Shown: positions 9,006-16,896 of the stretch, piece by piece
Layout: each line of letters starts with the position of its first letter
Position numbering within the stretch: position 1 is the first letter of the stretch
NCBI RefSeq assembly: GCF_000179615.1
Contig: NZ_AEDD01000001.1
Coordinates: forward strand, 186,001 to 250,000
DNA: 64,000 nucleotides
Direction of reading: 5' to 3'
Origin: Paenibacillus curdlanolyticus YK9
Lineage (GTDB): Bacteria > Bacillota > Bacilli > Paenibacillales > Paenibacillaceae
Position numbers and translations under genes: made by a program
The notes under the pieces: model-generated
Told to the model about the DNA's origin: nothing
Database searches by the model: none
The model's input: the letters and a program-made list of their open reading frames with translations, nothing else

Positions 9006-9101
9006 ATGAAAACGTCCTCCTTAGGGAAAATGGTGGATACCACCAATCATTATAATCCTTTTGATTCCGGCTTGTCCAATTCGCGCCAAAGGGGATATTG
9101 A

Positions 9102-9716
9102 ATGATATTTTTACGTTATGAAACCTTCCGTGGTTATTTGCGTATGTATCCAGTCACAGCGCTCATTGTCGCTATTAATATTGTGATGTTTATCATTACG
9201 ATGCTCAATGGCGGCTCTGAAGATGGATATACCTTGTATCGGTTCGGTGCGTTTCTTCAAACGGAGGATGATCCGTTCGGGCTTGATGAGCCTTGGCGCT
9301 ATGTGACAGCTATTTTTTTGCATGCGGGGTTCATGCATCTGTTTTATAATTTGATCTCTTTGATCATATTTGCTCCGCCGCTGGAACGGTTGCTTGGACA
9401 CGTGCGTTACGGCTTGTTTTTTATTGTAACGGGCGTCGTCGGGAATTTGTTTAGCGCGCTGTTTCATCACGGCGAGGTGCTGTCTGTCGGAGCGTCAGGA
9501 GCGATTTACGGCGTGTATGGCGCCTTCCTGTTCTTGAGTGTGTTCGGCAAGCATAGGCTCGATGAGGGCTCGCGCAAAACGGTTTACAGCATTCTGATCT
9601 TTGGTTTGATCTACTCGTTCTTGGTGCCTACAATCAATATTTGGGCGCATGTCGGGGGCGGAATTGCAGGTTTTGTCCTGTATGGATGGTTCGAACGGAA
9701 GCAGCTGCGTCGATAA
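9102..9716 (+). CDS. Rhomboid family intramembrane serine protease
   Basis: A 204-residue protein with six predicted membrane segments. The catalytic dyad is visible: serine in GASGAIYG (about residues 129-136) and histidine in HVGGGIAGF near the last segment. The HAGFMHLFYN motif with paired histidines is also typical. Rhomboids cut single-pass membrane proteins within the membrane; the substrate here is unknown. It lacks the large TPR tail of Bacillus GluP/YqgP. A good AAAGGGGAT ribosome binding site precedes ATG 9102. It is divergent from tpx with about 95 bases between. Confidence 0.92.
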   Translation: MIFLRYETFRGYLRMYPVTALIVAINIVMFIITMLNGGSEDGYTLYRFGAFLQTEDDPFGLDEPWRYVTAIFLHAGFMHLFYNLISLIIFAPPLERLLGHVRYGLFFIVTGVVGNLFSALFHHGEVLSVGASGAIYGVYGAFLFLSVFGKHRLDEGSRKTVYSILIFGLIYSFLVPTINIWAHVGGGIAGFVLYGWFERKQLRR

Positions 9717-9767
9717 GGCGCAAGCTTTGCGTGCAGAATAATGGAAGGAGAGAATTCACGACTAAAC

Positions 9768-10673
9768 ATGGAACTACGCCAGCTTCACTACTTCGTGAAA
9801 GTAGCTAAGAAAGAACACGTTACGCAAGCAGCGGAAGAGCTGCATGTCGCGCAGTCGGCCGTCAGCCGACAAATCCACCAATTGGAAGAGGAGCTTGGGG
9901 TAAAGCTGTTTTTGCAAAAGGGCCGAAATCTGCAGCTTACCCCTGCAGGGCAGCTCTTCTTGAAGCGCGCGGAGGTAATTCTCAGCGACCTGGAGAAAGC
10001 GGTAATTGAAATCCATGAGTTTATGGATCCAGAGCGTGGAGAGATTCGATTAGGTTTCCCGCATAGTCTGGGGATGTCGCTTGTGCCGCAGGTGGTTGCT
10101 GCTTTCCGCAAACAGCATCCAAAGGTGAAGTTTCGATTCAAGCAGGGCATGTTCCCGACGCTGCTGCGGGATATGGTGCAAGGGGACATTGATTTGGCGT
10201 TTATCTCTCCTTTCCCGGATGATCATCAGTCGGTATGCGGCGAGGTGCTGCTGACGGAGCATCTACTAGCAATTCTTCCGCCCAGCCACCCGCTTGCAGG
10301 CAAAGAGGAAATCGATCTTGCGGAGCTGAAGGACGAGACGTTCGTGATGTTCAGCGAAGGGTACTCCTTGCGTCCGATTGTATGGGAAGCATGCTTAGAG
10401 GCGGGATTTGTGCCTAAGGTAGGGTTTGAAGGGGAAGAGACAGATACGATTCGCGGCCTCGTTGCGGCGGGTATGGGTGTGAGTCTGCTTCCTGACATGG
10501 CATTGCGCCAAACAGGCCCTCTACAGCCAGCTAAAGTGAGGATACGAACGCCGAGTGTCACACGTACGATCGGATTGATTCGCCGAAGCAATGAGAAGCT
10601 GCCTTTGGTAGCTAAAGTGTTCCAAGCCTTCTTGATCGATTATTTCAATAACACGCTTCAAGACAATCATTAA
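9768..10673 (+). CDS. LysR family transcriptional regulator, GltC-like
   Basis: The 301-residue protein begins MELRQLHYFVKVA, the standard LysR start, so I choose ATG 9768 over the upstream ATG at 9741, although the GGAAGGAG site is unusually far (about 17 bases). Residues 1-60 form the winged helix (EHVTQAAEELHVAQSAVSRQ); residues 90-295 form the periplasmic-binding-like effector domain (GEIRLGFPHSLGMSLVPQVV). The wording is close to Bacillus GltC, the activator of glutamate synthase genes, but no gltA/gltB is adjacent, so the target is not proven. It may regulate in trans. It ends at a strong terminator. Confidence 0.85.
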   Translation: MELRQLHYFVKVAKKEHVTQAAEELHVAQSAVSRQIHQLEEELGVKLFLQKGRNLQLTPAGQLFLKRAEVILSDLEKAVIEIHEFMDPERGEIRLGFPHSLGMSLVPQVVAAFRKQHPKVKFRFKQGMFPTLLRDMVQGDIDLAFISPFPDDHQSVCGEVLLTEHLLAILPPSHPLAGKEEIDLAELKDETFVMFSEGYSLRPIVWEACLEAGFVPKVGFEGEETDTIRGLVAAGMGVSLLPDMALRQTGPLQPAKVRIRTPSVTRTIGLIRRSNEKLPLVAKVFQAFLIDYFNNTLQDNH

Positions 10674-10679
10674 TGAAAC

Positions 10680-10713
10680 AATAACCCTCCGGAAATCATT
10701 CCGGAGGGTTATT
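10680..10713. terminator. Bidirectional terminator
   Basis: AATAACCCTCCGGAA and TTCCGGAGGGTTATT form a perfect stem with a four-base loop between the convergent LysR and zinc protease genes. Confidence 0.85.
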
Positions 10714-10737
10714 GTTGTTCTAGGATCAAGTAATCCA

Positions 10738-11430
10738 TTAATCGTCGTTATTGGACGAGGTGTAGATCATAATATATTTAATGAGCTCCAATAACGAAAT
10801 GAGCGCTGCTGCTACGTAAGTTAAGGCAGCGGCATTCAACACCTTGGCGACTCCTCGTTCCTCGTCATTGCGAATGAAGCCTTCCGAGACCATGAGATCC
10901 CGTGCTCTGTTGCTGGCATTAAACTCGACGGGTAGCGTAATAAGCTGGAAAGCTACCGCGACTGAGAAGAAGATAATGCCGACGCCGATCAATCCTGTCC
11001 AATGGAATAAGAAGCCTGCCAGCAGCAAGAACGGGGCGAAGCCGGATGCAAAGTTGACGACTGGGAAGATCCGGTGCCGAAGCTCGAGCATTGGGTAATG
11101 GTTCGCGTGCTGAATCGCATGGCCGACTTCATGGCATGCTACTGAGATGGCTGAAATCGAGCTTTCATAATAAACGGGCTCGGATAAGCGGACGACACGG
11201 TGAATAGGATCATAGTGGTCGGACAGCGAACCTTGTACCGGCTCGATCGGGATGTTGTGCAGTCCGTTAGCATCCAGCATGCGCCGGGCGGCGTCGTAGC
11301 CTGTCATCCCGCTGGCCGCATGGACTTGAGACCAACGGTTAAACGTGCCACGCACGCGAAATTGGGCCCAAACCGATATGCCGAATGCAATGAGAATCAA
11401 GAAATCCATAGGATGGAAAAATAGCATCAT
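10738..11430 (-). CDS. Membrane zinc metallopeptidase, YugP-like
   Basis: A 230-residue membrane protein. The N-terminus (MMLFFHPMDFLILIAFGISVWAQ) spans the membrane. The zinc-binding motif HEVGHAIQH (HExxH plus a third histidine) lies near residues 99-107, followed by two strong hydrophobic segments (FLLLAGFLFHWTGLIGVGII and a second one). This matches the neutral zinc metallopeptidase family DUF2268/YugP-type found in most Bacilli. The family is predicted to be a membrane-embedded protease; substrates are unknown. The downstream C-terminus includes a further hydrophobic helix. The start is preceded by GGAGGGATACCC. Confidence 0.88.
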   Translation of the reverse strand: MMLFFHPMDFLILIAFGISVWAQFRVRGTFNRWSQVHAASGMTGYDAARRMLDANGLHNIPIEPVQGSLSDHYDPIHRVVRLSEPVYYESSISAISVACHEVGHAIQHANHYPMLELRHRIFPVVNFASGFAPFLLLAGFLFHWTGLIGVGIIFFSVAVAFQLITLPVEFNASNRARDLMVSEGFIRNDEERGVAKVLNAAALTYVAAALISLLELIKYIMIYTSSNNDD

Positions 11431-11458
11431 GGGTATCCCTCCGCATATATACGTGGTG

Positions 11459-11899
11459 TTACATCAGATTGCTTTTGTTCATTAGAAGCATGAGCGCTTC
11501 GACGCAGGCGGCGGTCTGTGGAATGATCCGCGTGTAGAGACGATTCGCTTGTCTAGGCTTCAATTGATTAAGAACAGGCTCTAGCTCCTTTACCTCTCGC
11601 TCCAGCTTGACGAGCTGATGCTGCAGTTCACTGAGCTTTTGCGATACCTCCTCTTCAGATGTTACCTTATTCCAATCTCGAAGCTCGCGCTTAATTTCAT
11701 CCAGCGAATATTTCTCCGCCTTCATTTGTTCAATACGTTTCAGCCTTACTAATGTTTCGTCGCAATATAGGCGGTAATTTTTGTCGGAACGACGTTCAGG
11801 TTCAATTAGTCCCAAAGAAGTATAGTAGTCAATTGTTCTCGGGCTGACGTTAGCCTTCTTCGCTAGTTCACCTATACGGTATAACGATTTCTCAACCAC
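11459..11899 (-). CDS. MerR family transcriptional regulator
   Basis: I choose the GTG at 11899, seven bases after AGAAGG, giving 146 residues starting VEKSLYRIGELAKKANVSPRT. Residues 5-70 are a MerR winged helix (IGELAKKANVSPRTIDYYTSLGLI); residues 75-115 form a coiled coil (KLSELQHQLVKLEREVKEL) for dimerisation. No effector-binding cysteines or GyrI-like domain are present, so the signal is unknown. It is probably autoregulated, since MerR proteins often bind their own promoter; the 390 bases upstream are shared with the ammonium transporter promoter region, but no clear link to nitrogen control is seen. Confidence 0.85.
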   Translation of the reverse strand: MVEKSLYRIGELAKKANVSPRTIDYYTSLGLIEPERRSDKNYRLYCDETLVRLKRIEQMKAEKYSLDEIKRELRDWNKVTSEEEVSQKLSELQHQLVKLEREVKELEPVLNQLKPRQANRLYTRIIPQTAACVEALMLLMNKSNLM

Positions 11900-12131
11900 G
11901 TTCGCACCTTCTTTCTCTCGCATTCGCACTCTTTATTTTATGATAACGGGTAAAGAACCATACAGTCAAACGTCATGCTTTTTGTTGCGGATATCGTTAA
12001 AAAGACGTAACAATCCTGCCACATGAACATCTTGCAGTTTACGAAAGTAAAGCCATACAGGCAGAGGGGTGGACAAAAGACTGGTTTTAAGAAGAGTTGG
12101 TGTCATTTGTACACCTTAGTTCCTTTGAATC

Positions 12132-12148
12132 TGTCACAAAACTTAACA
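12132..12148 (+). promoter_or_regulatory. GlnR/TnrA box, upstream site
   Basis: TGTCACAAAACTTAACA matches the 17-base consensus TGTNA-N7-TNACA without mismatch. Its centre is about 102 bases before the predicted amt transcription start. A weaker variant, TGTTA-N7-TAAGC at 12172-12188, lies closer to the promoter. Confidence 0.75.
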
Positions 12149-12206
12149 TTTGGCATGCGGAGGGTTACGAATGTTACGGGATGTAAGCAATTTTGAAAAA
12201 AACGTA

Positions 12207-12235
12207 TTGTCAAATGTGAAGATCCTTACTATAAT
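12207..12235 (+). promoter_or_regulatory. Sigma-A promoter of amt
   Basis: TTGTCA (12207-12212), 17-base spacer, TATAAT (12230-12235); start of transcription predicted near 12242. The rest of the 390-base gap between the MerR gene and amt contains the GlnR-type boxes and no plausible gene. Confidence 0.85.
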
Positions 12236-12256
12236 GACATTAAGTCTTTCGCGTAG

Positions 12257-12273
12257 TGTTAGGAAACATAACA
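12257..12273 (+). promoter_or_regulatory. GlnR/TnrA box, downstream site
   Basis: TGTTAGGAAACATAACA is a perfect TGTNA-N7-TNACA site inside the predicted leader, between the transcription start and the ribosome binding site. A bound regulator here would block transcription, so this is a likely repressor site under nitrogen excess. Confidence 0.8.
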
Positions 12274-12290
12274 TTAAGGGAGTGGTCGTT

Positions 12291-13667
12291 GTGGTCAAGA
12301 AATTATTGCTTTCTGTAGGGGCATTGCTAATGCTGTTCCCGGCAATGGCATTTGCAGCGGATGAAGGACCATCCACCGCAATGCTTAATATGGGTCTGAA
12401 CTCGGTATGGATCTTGGTGTCATTCATACTGGTACTTTTGATGCAAGGCGGATTCATTCTATTAGAAACAGGTTCAACTCGAATGAAAAATGCAGGCCAC
12501 GTTGCCGGCAAAACGATATTTACAGTTGGTCTTTGTACATTAATTTATTGGGCGTTCGGTTACGGCATCTTCAACGGTAGCGATGAAATTAGCGCGGGAT
12601 TGAAGAAATTCATTGGATGGGGCGACTTCTTCTTCGATCCAACGGTAGCAGGCGGCGAGGGCGACAGCTACCCGATCACGACGTTCTTCCTGTTCCAGCT
12701 CGCATTCGCAACAATCTCGTTGTCCATTGCTTGGGGCGGTTTCGCAGAACGTGCTAAGCTTTCCGTTTACCTCGTATTCACGGTATTGTTCTCCATCTTT
12801 GTGTACCCGGTCGTAGCGCACTGGATTTGGGGCGGCGGTTGGTTGGCGCAAGACGGCGCGCAAGACTATGCAGGCTCGACGGTTGTTCACTTGACGGGCG
12901 CTTTGGCTGCTATGGCAGCTACGATCCTGCTTAAGCCTCGTATCGGCAAATTCAATAAAGACGGCTCCTCCAATGAAATTCTCGGTCATAACCAAGTATT
13001 CAGCGCATTATCCGTGCTCTTGCTGTGGGTAGGCTGGTTCGGCTTCAATGCGGGCAGTGCATTGGGTGTAGGCGATGGCTTCTTCGGCTTCGTAGCATTC
13101 AATACAATGTTAGGTGCTGGCGCAGGTACGGTTGCAGCATTGCTCATCTCGTGGGCAATTACGGGTAAAGCAGACATTACGACGACGCTTAACGGCGCAC
13201 TGGCGGGCTTGGTTGCAATCACGGCATCTTGTGCATTCGTAGATCCGTGGGCAGCAGTCGTCATCGGTTTGGTGGCTGGCGTGCTTGTATTCTTTAGCGC
13301 TAAATTGTTCGAAAAGCTTCGCATCGACGATCCAATCTTCGCGCTGTCGGTTCACGGTGCGGCAGGTGTATGGGGGACACTCGCTAACGGTATTTTCGCT
13401 ACGAAGGATCTGGCGGAAAAAGTTGGCGTAGGCCAAGGCGGACTGATCGATACGGGCAGCTGGCATCAGCTGTGGGTTCAATTCGAATCCGTAGTCGTAT
13501 CAGGTGCTTATGTTCTCGTCATTTCGTTCATTATCCTCGGTGTCATGAAACTTGTCATGGGTCTTCGCGTAACGGAAGAGCAAGAAATTATCGGTCTCGA
13601 CTTGAGCGAGCACGGTACGTATGGTTACCCAGAGCAAATGAAAAAAGCAAACAATATTCAAGCTTAG
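12291..13667 (+). CDS. amt: Ammonium transporter Amt with cleavable signal peptide
   Basis: The start is GTG 12291 after AAGGGAG. The 458-residue protein has an N-terminal signal peptide (VKKLLLSVGALLMLFPAMAFA, cut after AFA), followed by eleven hydrophobic segments characteristic of Amt/Rh channels. Family landmarks include FWAFGYG-like YWAFGYGIF, GGFAERAKLS, DYAGSTVVHLTGALAAM (pore histidine in VVHLTG) and VHGAAGVWGTLANGIFA (second pore histidine). It imports ammonium at low external nitrogen. Unlike many amt loci no glnB/glnK gene follows; a GlnD-like nucleotidyltransferase gene does. Two perfect GlnR/TnrA boxes flank the promoter, indicating nitrogen control. Confidence 0.95.
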   Translation: MVKKLLLSVGALLMLFPAMAFAADEGPSTAMLNMGLNSVWILVSFILVLLMQGGFILLETGSTRMKNAGHVAGKTIFTVGLCTLIYWAFGYGIFNGSDEISAGLKKFIGWGDFFFDPTVAGGEGDSYPITTFFLFQLAFATISLSIAWGGFAERAKLSVYLVFTVLFSIFVYPVVAHWIWGGGWLAQDGAQDYAGSTVVHLTGALAAMAATILLKPRIGKFNKDGSSNEILGHNQVFSALSVLLLWVGWFGFNAGSALGVGDGFFGFVAFNTMLGAGAGTVAALLISWAITGKADITTTLNGALAGLVAITASCAFVDPWAAVVIGLVAGVLVFFSAKLFEKLRIDDPIFALSVHGAAGVWGTLANGIFATKDLAEKVGVGQGGLIDTGSWHQLWVQFESVVVSGAYVLVISFIILGVMKLVMGLRVTEEQEIIGLDLSEHGTYGYPEQMKKANNIQA

Positions 13668-13709
13668 CTGGATATTGCAGGCATATTGACCGAGGGGAGA
13701 GGACGGGGC

Positions 13710-14783
13710 ATGAGCGATCCGGAAGCGGTGCAGCTCTTGAAGTCGATCGGATCTGCCGTCGACGAAAGCGCGCTGCGCAGCCTGCGGGATCATGTTAACG
13801 ATCGTATGGAAGCGATACGGTCTGATCTACCGGTCGAACAGTTTTATAACGAGCTGAACGAGGCTTATGATGCAATCATTAAACGCGCAATAAGCCTCGC
13901 AGAAGCACATTTGGCACGGATGGGGATGGGTTCTCCTCCCGTGCCTTATGCATATTTGCTGTTCGGAAGCGGAGGAAGACAAGAGCAGACTCTATCAAGC
14001 GATCAAGATAGCGGCCTCGTGTATGCAGATATCGAATCGTTGGAGCAGGCGGAGGCTGGCAGGCGCTATTTTACCGAATTGTCGAAGCAGATTGTCATTC
14101 AATTGGAATTGCTAGGATTCCCTCGCTGCGAGGGGAACGTATTGAGCGATAACCCTTCCTGGGGGATGCCGCTAAGCCAATGGCGAGAACAGATCAATGG
14201 GTGGTTTGAGGAGCCGGCGTGGGAAGCGGTGCGCTATTTGCTCATCGTAGCAGACGGACGCTGCGTGTATGGGGAGTATGCGCTGTCCGAACAATTGAAG
14301 GATATATTTTTTAATGATGTGCGCAATCATCCGATTATCACGACCCGTATGCTAGAGAATACGATGCGCCATAAGGTGCTGCTCGGCGTGTTCGGCCAGC
14401 TGCTGAAAGAGCAGTATGGCGAAGATGCGGGCAGTTTGGACCTGAAATACGGTGCCTATATTCCGATGGTGAACGCTGTTCGGCTTATGGCTATTTTGCA
14501 AGGGGTCCGTGAAACGAAGACGATCGGTCGGATACAGGCGCTTCTTGCGGCAGGCGTGATCTCATCAGAGGAAGCGGAATCGATTACGAATGCGTTTCGA
14601 TTATTTTTGCGGCTGCGTTTGATGACGACCGAGAAGCATGAAAATGGTTTGTACACCAACAATGGAATGTTGGCTGTCGGCAAGCTGTCCAAAGAATGGA
14701 TCGAAGAACTGAAGAGCGGCCTCAAAGTCGGCAAAAAGCTGCAGCGGCGCGTTTTTAAGCATACCTCAGGCAAGTTCAGGTAA
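13710..14783 (+). CDS. DUF294-type nucleotidyltransferase (GlnD-like)
   Basis: The 357-residue protein starts at ATG 13710 behind GGGGAGAGGA. LLFGSGGRQEQTLSSDQDSG (about residues 86-105) is the nucleotidyltransferase signature with the Gly-Ser loop and two metal-binding aspartates, as in PII uridylyltransferase. The C-terminal half (from about 190) is the helical DUF294_C domain. CBS and cyclic-nucleotide domains, often fused to this family elsewhere, are missing. The substrate is unproven. Its position 42 bases after amt, and followed by an exonuclease gene, suggests co-transcription under nitrogen control; modification of a PII-like protein encoded elsewhere is one possibility, but that is inference. 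Confidence 0.82.
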   Translation: MSDPEAVQLLKSIGSAVDESALRSLRDHVNDRMEAIRSDLPVEQFYNELNEAYDAIIKRAISLAEAHLARMGMGSPPVPYAYLLFGSGGRQEQTLSSDQDSGLVYADIESLEQAEAGRRYFTELSKQIVIQLELLGFPRCEGNVLSDNPSWGMPLSQWREQINGWFEEPAWEAVRYLLIVADGRCVYGEYALSEQLKDIFFNDVRNHPIITTRMLENTMRHKVLLGVFGQLLKEQYGEDAGSLDLKYGAYIPMVNAVRLMAILQGVRETKTIGRIQALLAAGVISSEEAESITNAFRLFLRLRLMTTEKHENGLYTNNGMLAVGKLSKEWIEELKSGLKVGKKLQRRVFKHTSGKFR

Positions 14784-14801
14784 TTCGGAGGGGAACAGGC
14801 G

Positions 14802-15536
14802 ATGAAAGAACAGAAGGGCGCCGGGCGGATGTGGCATCTGTATAAAATGGGCGGGATCACTCCGGCAATCGCATCCATGCTCGGCTCTCAGAATGCTCAG
14901 CAGATGGCGTTCATTCGATCGATGGCAAAGGAGCAGCGTAAAAAATCTACATTAGATATTCCGCTGCGGGAGCTGGAAATCATCGTGTTCGATCTCGAAA
15001 CGACAGGGTTTTATCCATACAATGGAGATGAAATCATTTCGTTTGGCGCTGTGCTCGTCAAGGGAGATGAAATATTCGAGGATGTTTCCTTCTATAGTCT
15101 AGTCAACCCAAAACGCCGAATTCCAATGCATATCACCCAGTTGACGGGCATTACGAATGAGATGGTGGAAGGTGCGCCTGATTTGATGCAGGTGCTGCAT
15201 GATTTTATGGAGTTTGTCGGAAGGCGCATACTGCTTGCGCATGGCAGCGGACATGACAAACAGTTTTTGAATGCAGCGCTTTGGCGAACGTCCAAGGTTA
15301 ATCTGACGCATCGATTGCTGGATACGATGATGGTGGCCAAATGGCTGGAGCCGAAGCGTCCGGACGGTTACGGTCTGGATGAACTGCTGGAGAGCGCCAA
15401 TATCCCAATCGCTGACCGGCATCACGCGCTCAAGGATTCCATAATGACTGCTAAGCTATGGATGGCCTATTTGAAAAAAATTCAAGAGCGCAACATCGTA
15501 ACCTTAGATGACTTGTATGCCTATTTAAGTAAATAA
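14802..15536 (+). CDS. 3'-5' exonuclease, DnaQ/epsilon family
   Basis: A 244-residue protein. IIVFDLETTGFYP (about residues 60-72) is the ExoI motif with the DxE metal ligands; ILLAHGSGHDKQFLN carries ExoII; and HHALKDSIMTAKLW contains the H-x4-D ExoIII motif, so all DEDDh catalytic residues are present. The first 55 residues form a basic, predicted helical extension not part of the catalytic fold. The family removes nucleotides from 3' ends of DNA or RNA. A DUF294 nucleotidyltransferase gene next to a DnaQ-like exonuclease gene is a pairing I recall from other bacteria, so the two may act together. It ends at a terminator. Confidence 0.88.
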   Translation: MKEQKGAGRMWHLYKMGGITPAIASMLGSQNAQQMAFIRSMAKEQRKKSTLDIPLRELEIIVFDLETTGFYPYNGDEIISFGAVLVKGDEIFEDVSFYSLVNPKRRIPMHITQLTGITNEMVEGAPDLMQVLHDFMEFVGRRILLAHGSGHDKQFLNAALWRTSKVNLTHRLLDTMMVAKWLEPKRPDGYGLDELLESANIPIADRHHALKDSIMTAKLWMAYLKKIQERNIVTLDDLYAYLSK

Positions 15537-15537
15537 C

Positions 15538-15568
15538 AACAGCCCGGGAGCATAGCTCTTGGGCTGTT
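15538..15568. terminator. Terminator after the amt-DUF294-exonuclease unit
   Basis: AACAGCCCGGGAGC pairs with GCTCTTGGGCTGTT and is followed by TATTTA. It also lies at the end of the convergent JAMM protease gene. Confidence 0.75.
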
Positions 15569-16062
15569 TATTTAGGCTGCAAACTTGGCGGGACGAGCGC
15601 TAAGGCTAGGGACTCCCAAGTATGCGAGAAGGAGATGTGACGATATGCATTTAATTCCGCTGTTGCTGCAGCGAATGACACAATCAGCATGACGGGATCG
15701 CTGCCGATCGGCAGTCCGCTGGCATCTGCAGCTGAAGGAATGGCTGTCGTCGTCGGATGGCTGTGATAATATCCGACTAGCGTTTGCTTCGTTTGCATCA
15801 GGCGATATAAGGCGGCTGTCCAGGCTTGCGGTTCAAACGCGAAGGCATGTAGCGGATGAGGATGCGCATTGGGGATTGGCACGATCGTATCGACGATGAG
15901 TGCGTGCGTTGCCGTTGAATCGGGAGAGCTATCCAATCTAGGTTGTTGCGAATAGACAAGCAGTCCGCATGCCTCGTTCGGTAAGCAGGTCTGGCCGTGA
16001 TCAAGCAAGCTGCTGTAAGCTTCGCGGGTAAGCATCAATACATCTGGTGAAGAGTTGCGCAT
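15568..16062 (-). CDS. M67 (JAMM/MPN+) family metallopeptidase
   Basis: The 164-residue protein contains the intact JAMM zinc signature: YYHSHPTTTAIPSAAD fits H-x-H-x7-S-x2-D, and the upstream glutamate lies in CLPNEACGLL. Prokaryotic M67 enzymes typically trim C-terminal tails from ubiquitin-like sulfur carriers or release cysteine (Mec family) in sulfur metabolism. No ThiS/MoaD-like or sulfurtransferase gene is adjacent here, so the substrate is unknown. Length is normal for stand-alone bacterial JAMM proteins. It is convergent with the exonuclease gene. Confidence 0.9.
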   Translation of the reverse strand: MRNSSPDVLMLTREAYSSLLDHGQTCLPNEACGLLVYSQQPRLDSSPDSTATHALIVDTIVPIPNAHPHPLHAFAFEPQAWTAALYRLMQTKQTLVGYYHSHPTTTAIPSAADASGLPIGSDPVMLIVSFAAATAELNAYRHISFSHTWESLALALVPPSLQPK

Positions 16063-16269
16063 CGTCTAGTCTCCTGACCACTCGTAATGAGTAACGAATT
16101 CCAGTATAACGCACTTTCCATACCGGATACACTAGAGGATAAGCGGAATGTGTCATATTGATGAAACTGCGGGGCGAAGGAGCAGGTTCGTTTGGCTGAT
16201 CGCTTGAGCACTGTCGCGCCTGCGTGGTAACATGAAGGAAGCATTGTCAGGGAAGGAATGGACGGTAGA

Positions 16270-16821
16270 ATGAATCGGAAAATGATATTCGTTGCGCTTG
16301 TTGTTGCGGCGCTTGTTGTCGTAATGGTTACGCAGTATACGCAAAATAAAGACGAATCGGCATCAACATCCGCCGAGATAAAGCCGAAGGCGGGATTCGA
16401 TGCGCCAGTGGTGGAGCTGCCGGACTTGAAGGGCGTCAACGTTCAGGTGGGCGGTATCGGCCAGCAGCTGCGTTTCGTTAATTTTTGGGCAGCTTGGTGC
16501 GGTCCATGTGAGCTGGAGGCGCCGGAGCTGCAAGAGGCTTTTGAGAAATATGGTGACCAGATGTCGTTTCTAGGCATAAACTCGACGAAGAATGATCGCG
16601 AGCGGGACGCTAGAAATTTTGTAGTCGAGCAGAAGCTGACCTTTCCCATTGTCCTGGACCGTAAGGGGGATGCGACGAATCAATATAAGGTGAACGAATT
16701 TCCTACCTCTTTCGTGCTTGACCGCAACGGGAAAATACTAGAGCGAATTAACGGGGTTGTCACATTGGCTGATATTGAACGGATTGTAAAAACGTACGGC
16801 GGAGACCGGAATCACGGCTAA
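16270..16821 (+). CDS. TlpA/ResA-type membrane-anchored thioredoxin-like protein
   Basis: I take ATG 16270 (MNRKMIFVALVV) as start; ATG 16258 is possible but sits directly on the AAGGA site. One N-terminal membrane anchor is followed by an extracytoplasmic thioredoxin fold with AAWCGPCELEAPELQ, the redox-active CxxC. FPTSFVLDRNG contains the cis-proline. Such proteins reduce disulfides outside the membrane, for example in cytochrome c maturation (ResA) or in sporulation (StoA). No cytochrome maturation genes are close by, so the target cannot be assigned. The length (183 residues) is standard. Confidence 0.88.
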   Translation: MNRKMIFVALVVAALVVVMVTQYTQNKDESASTSAEIKPKAGFDAPVVELPDLKGVNVQVGGIGQQLRFVNFWAAWCGPCELEAPELQEAFEKYGDQMSFLGINSTKNDRERDARNFVVEQKLTFPIVLDRKGDATNQYKVNEFPTSFVLDRNGKILERINGVVTLADIERIVKTYGGDRNHG

Positions 16822-16845
16822 TTGGGCTGACGGCCTTCTCATCAT

Positions 16846-16885
16846 AAAAGGCTGCACCGTCTAGAAGACGCGTGCAGCCTTTTTT
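16846..16885. terminator. Bidirectional terminator
   Basis: AAAAGGCTGCA...CGTC pairs with GACG...TGCAGCCTTTTTT. It lies between the convergent TlpA-like and cimA genes and has A and T runs on the two sides. Confidence 0.8.
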
Positions 16886-16896
16886 GATTCAAGCGA

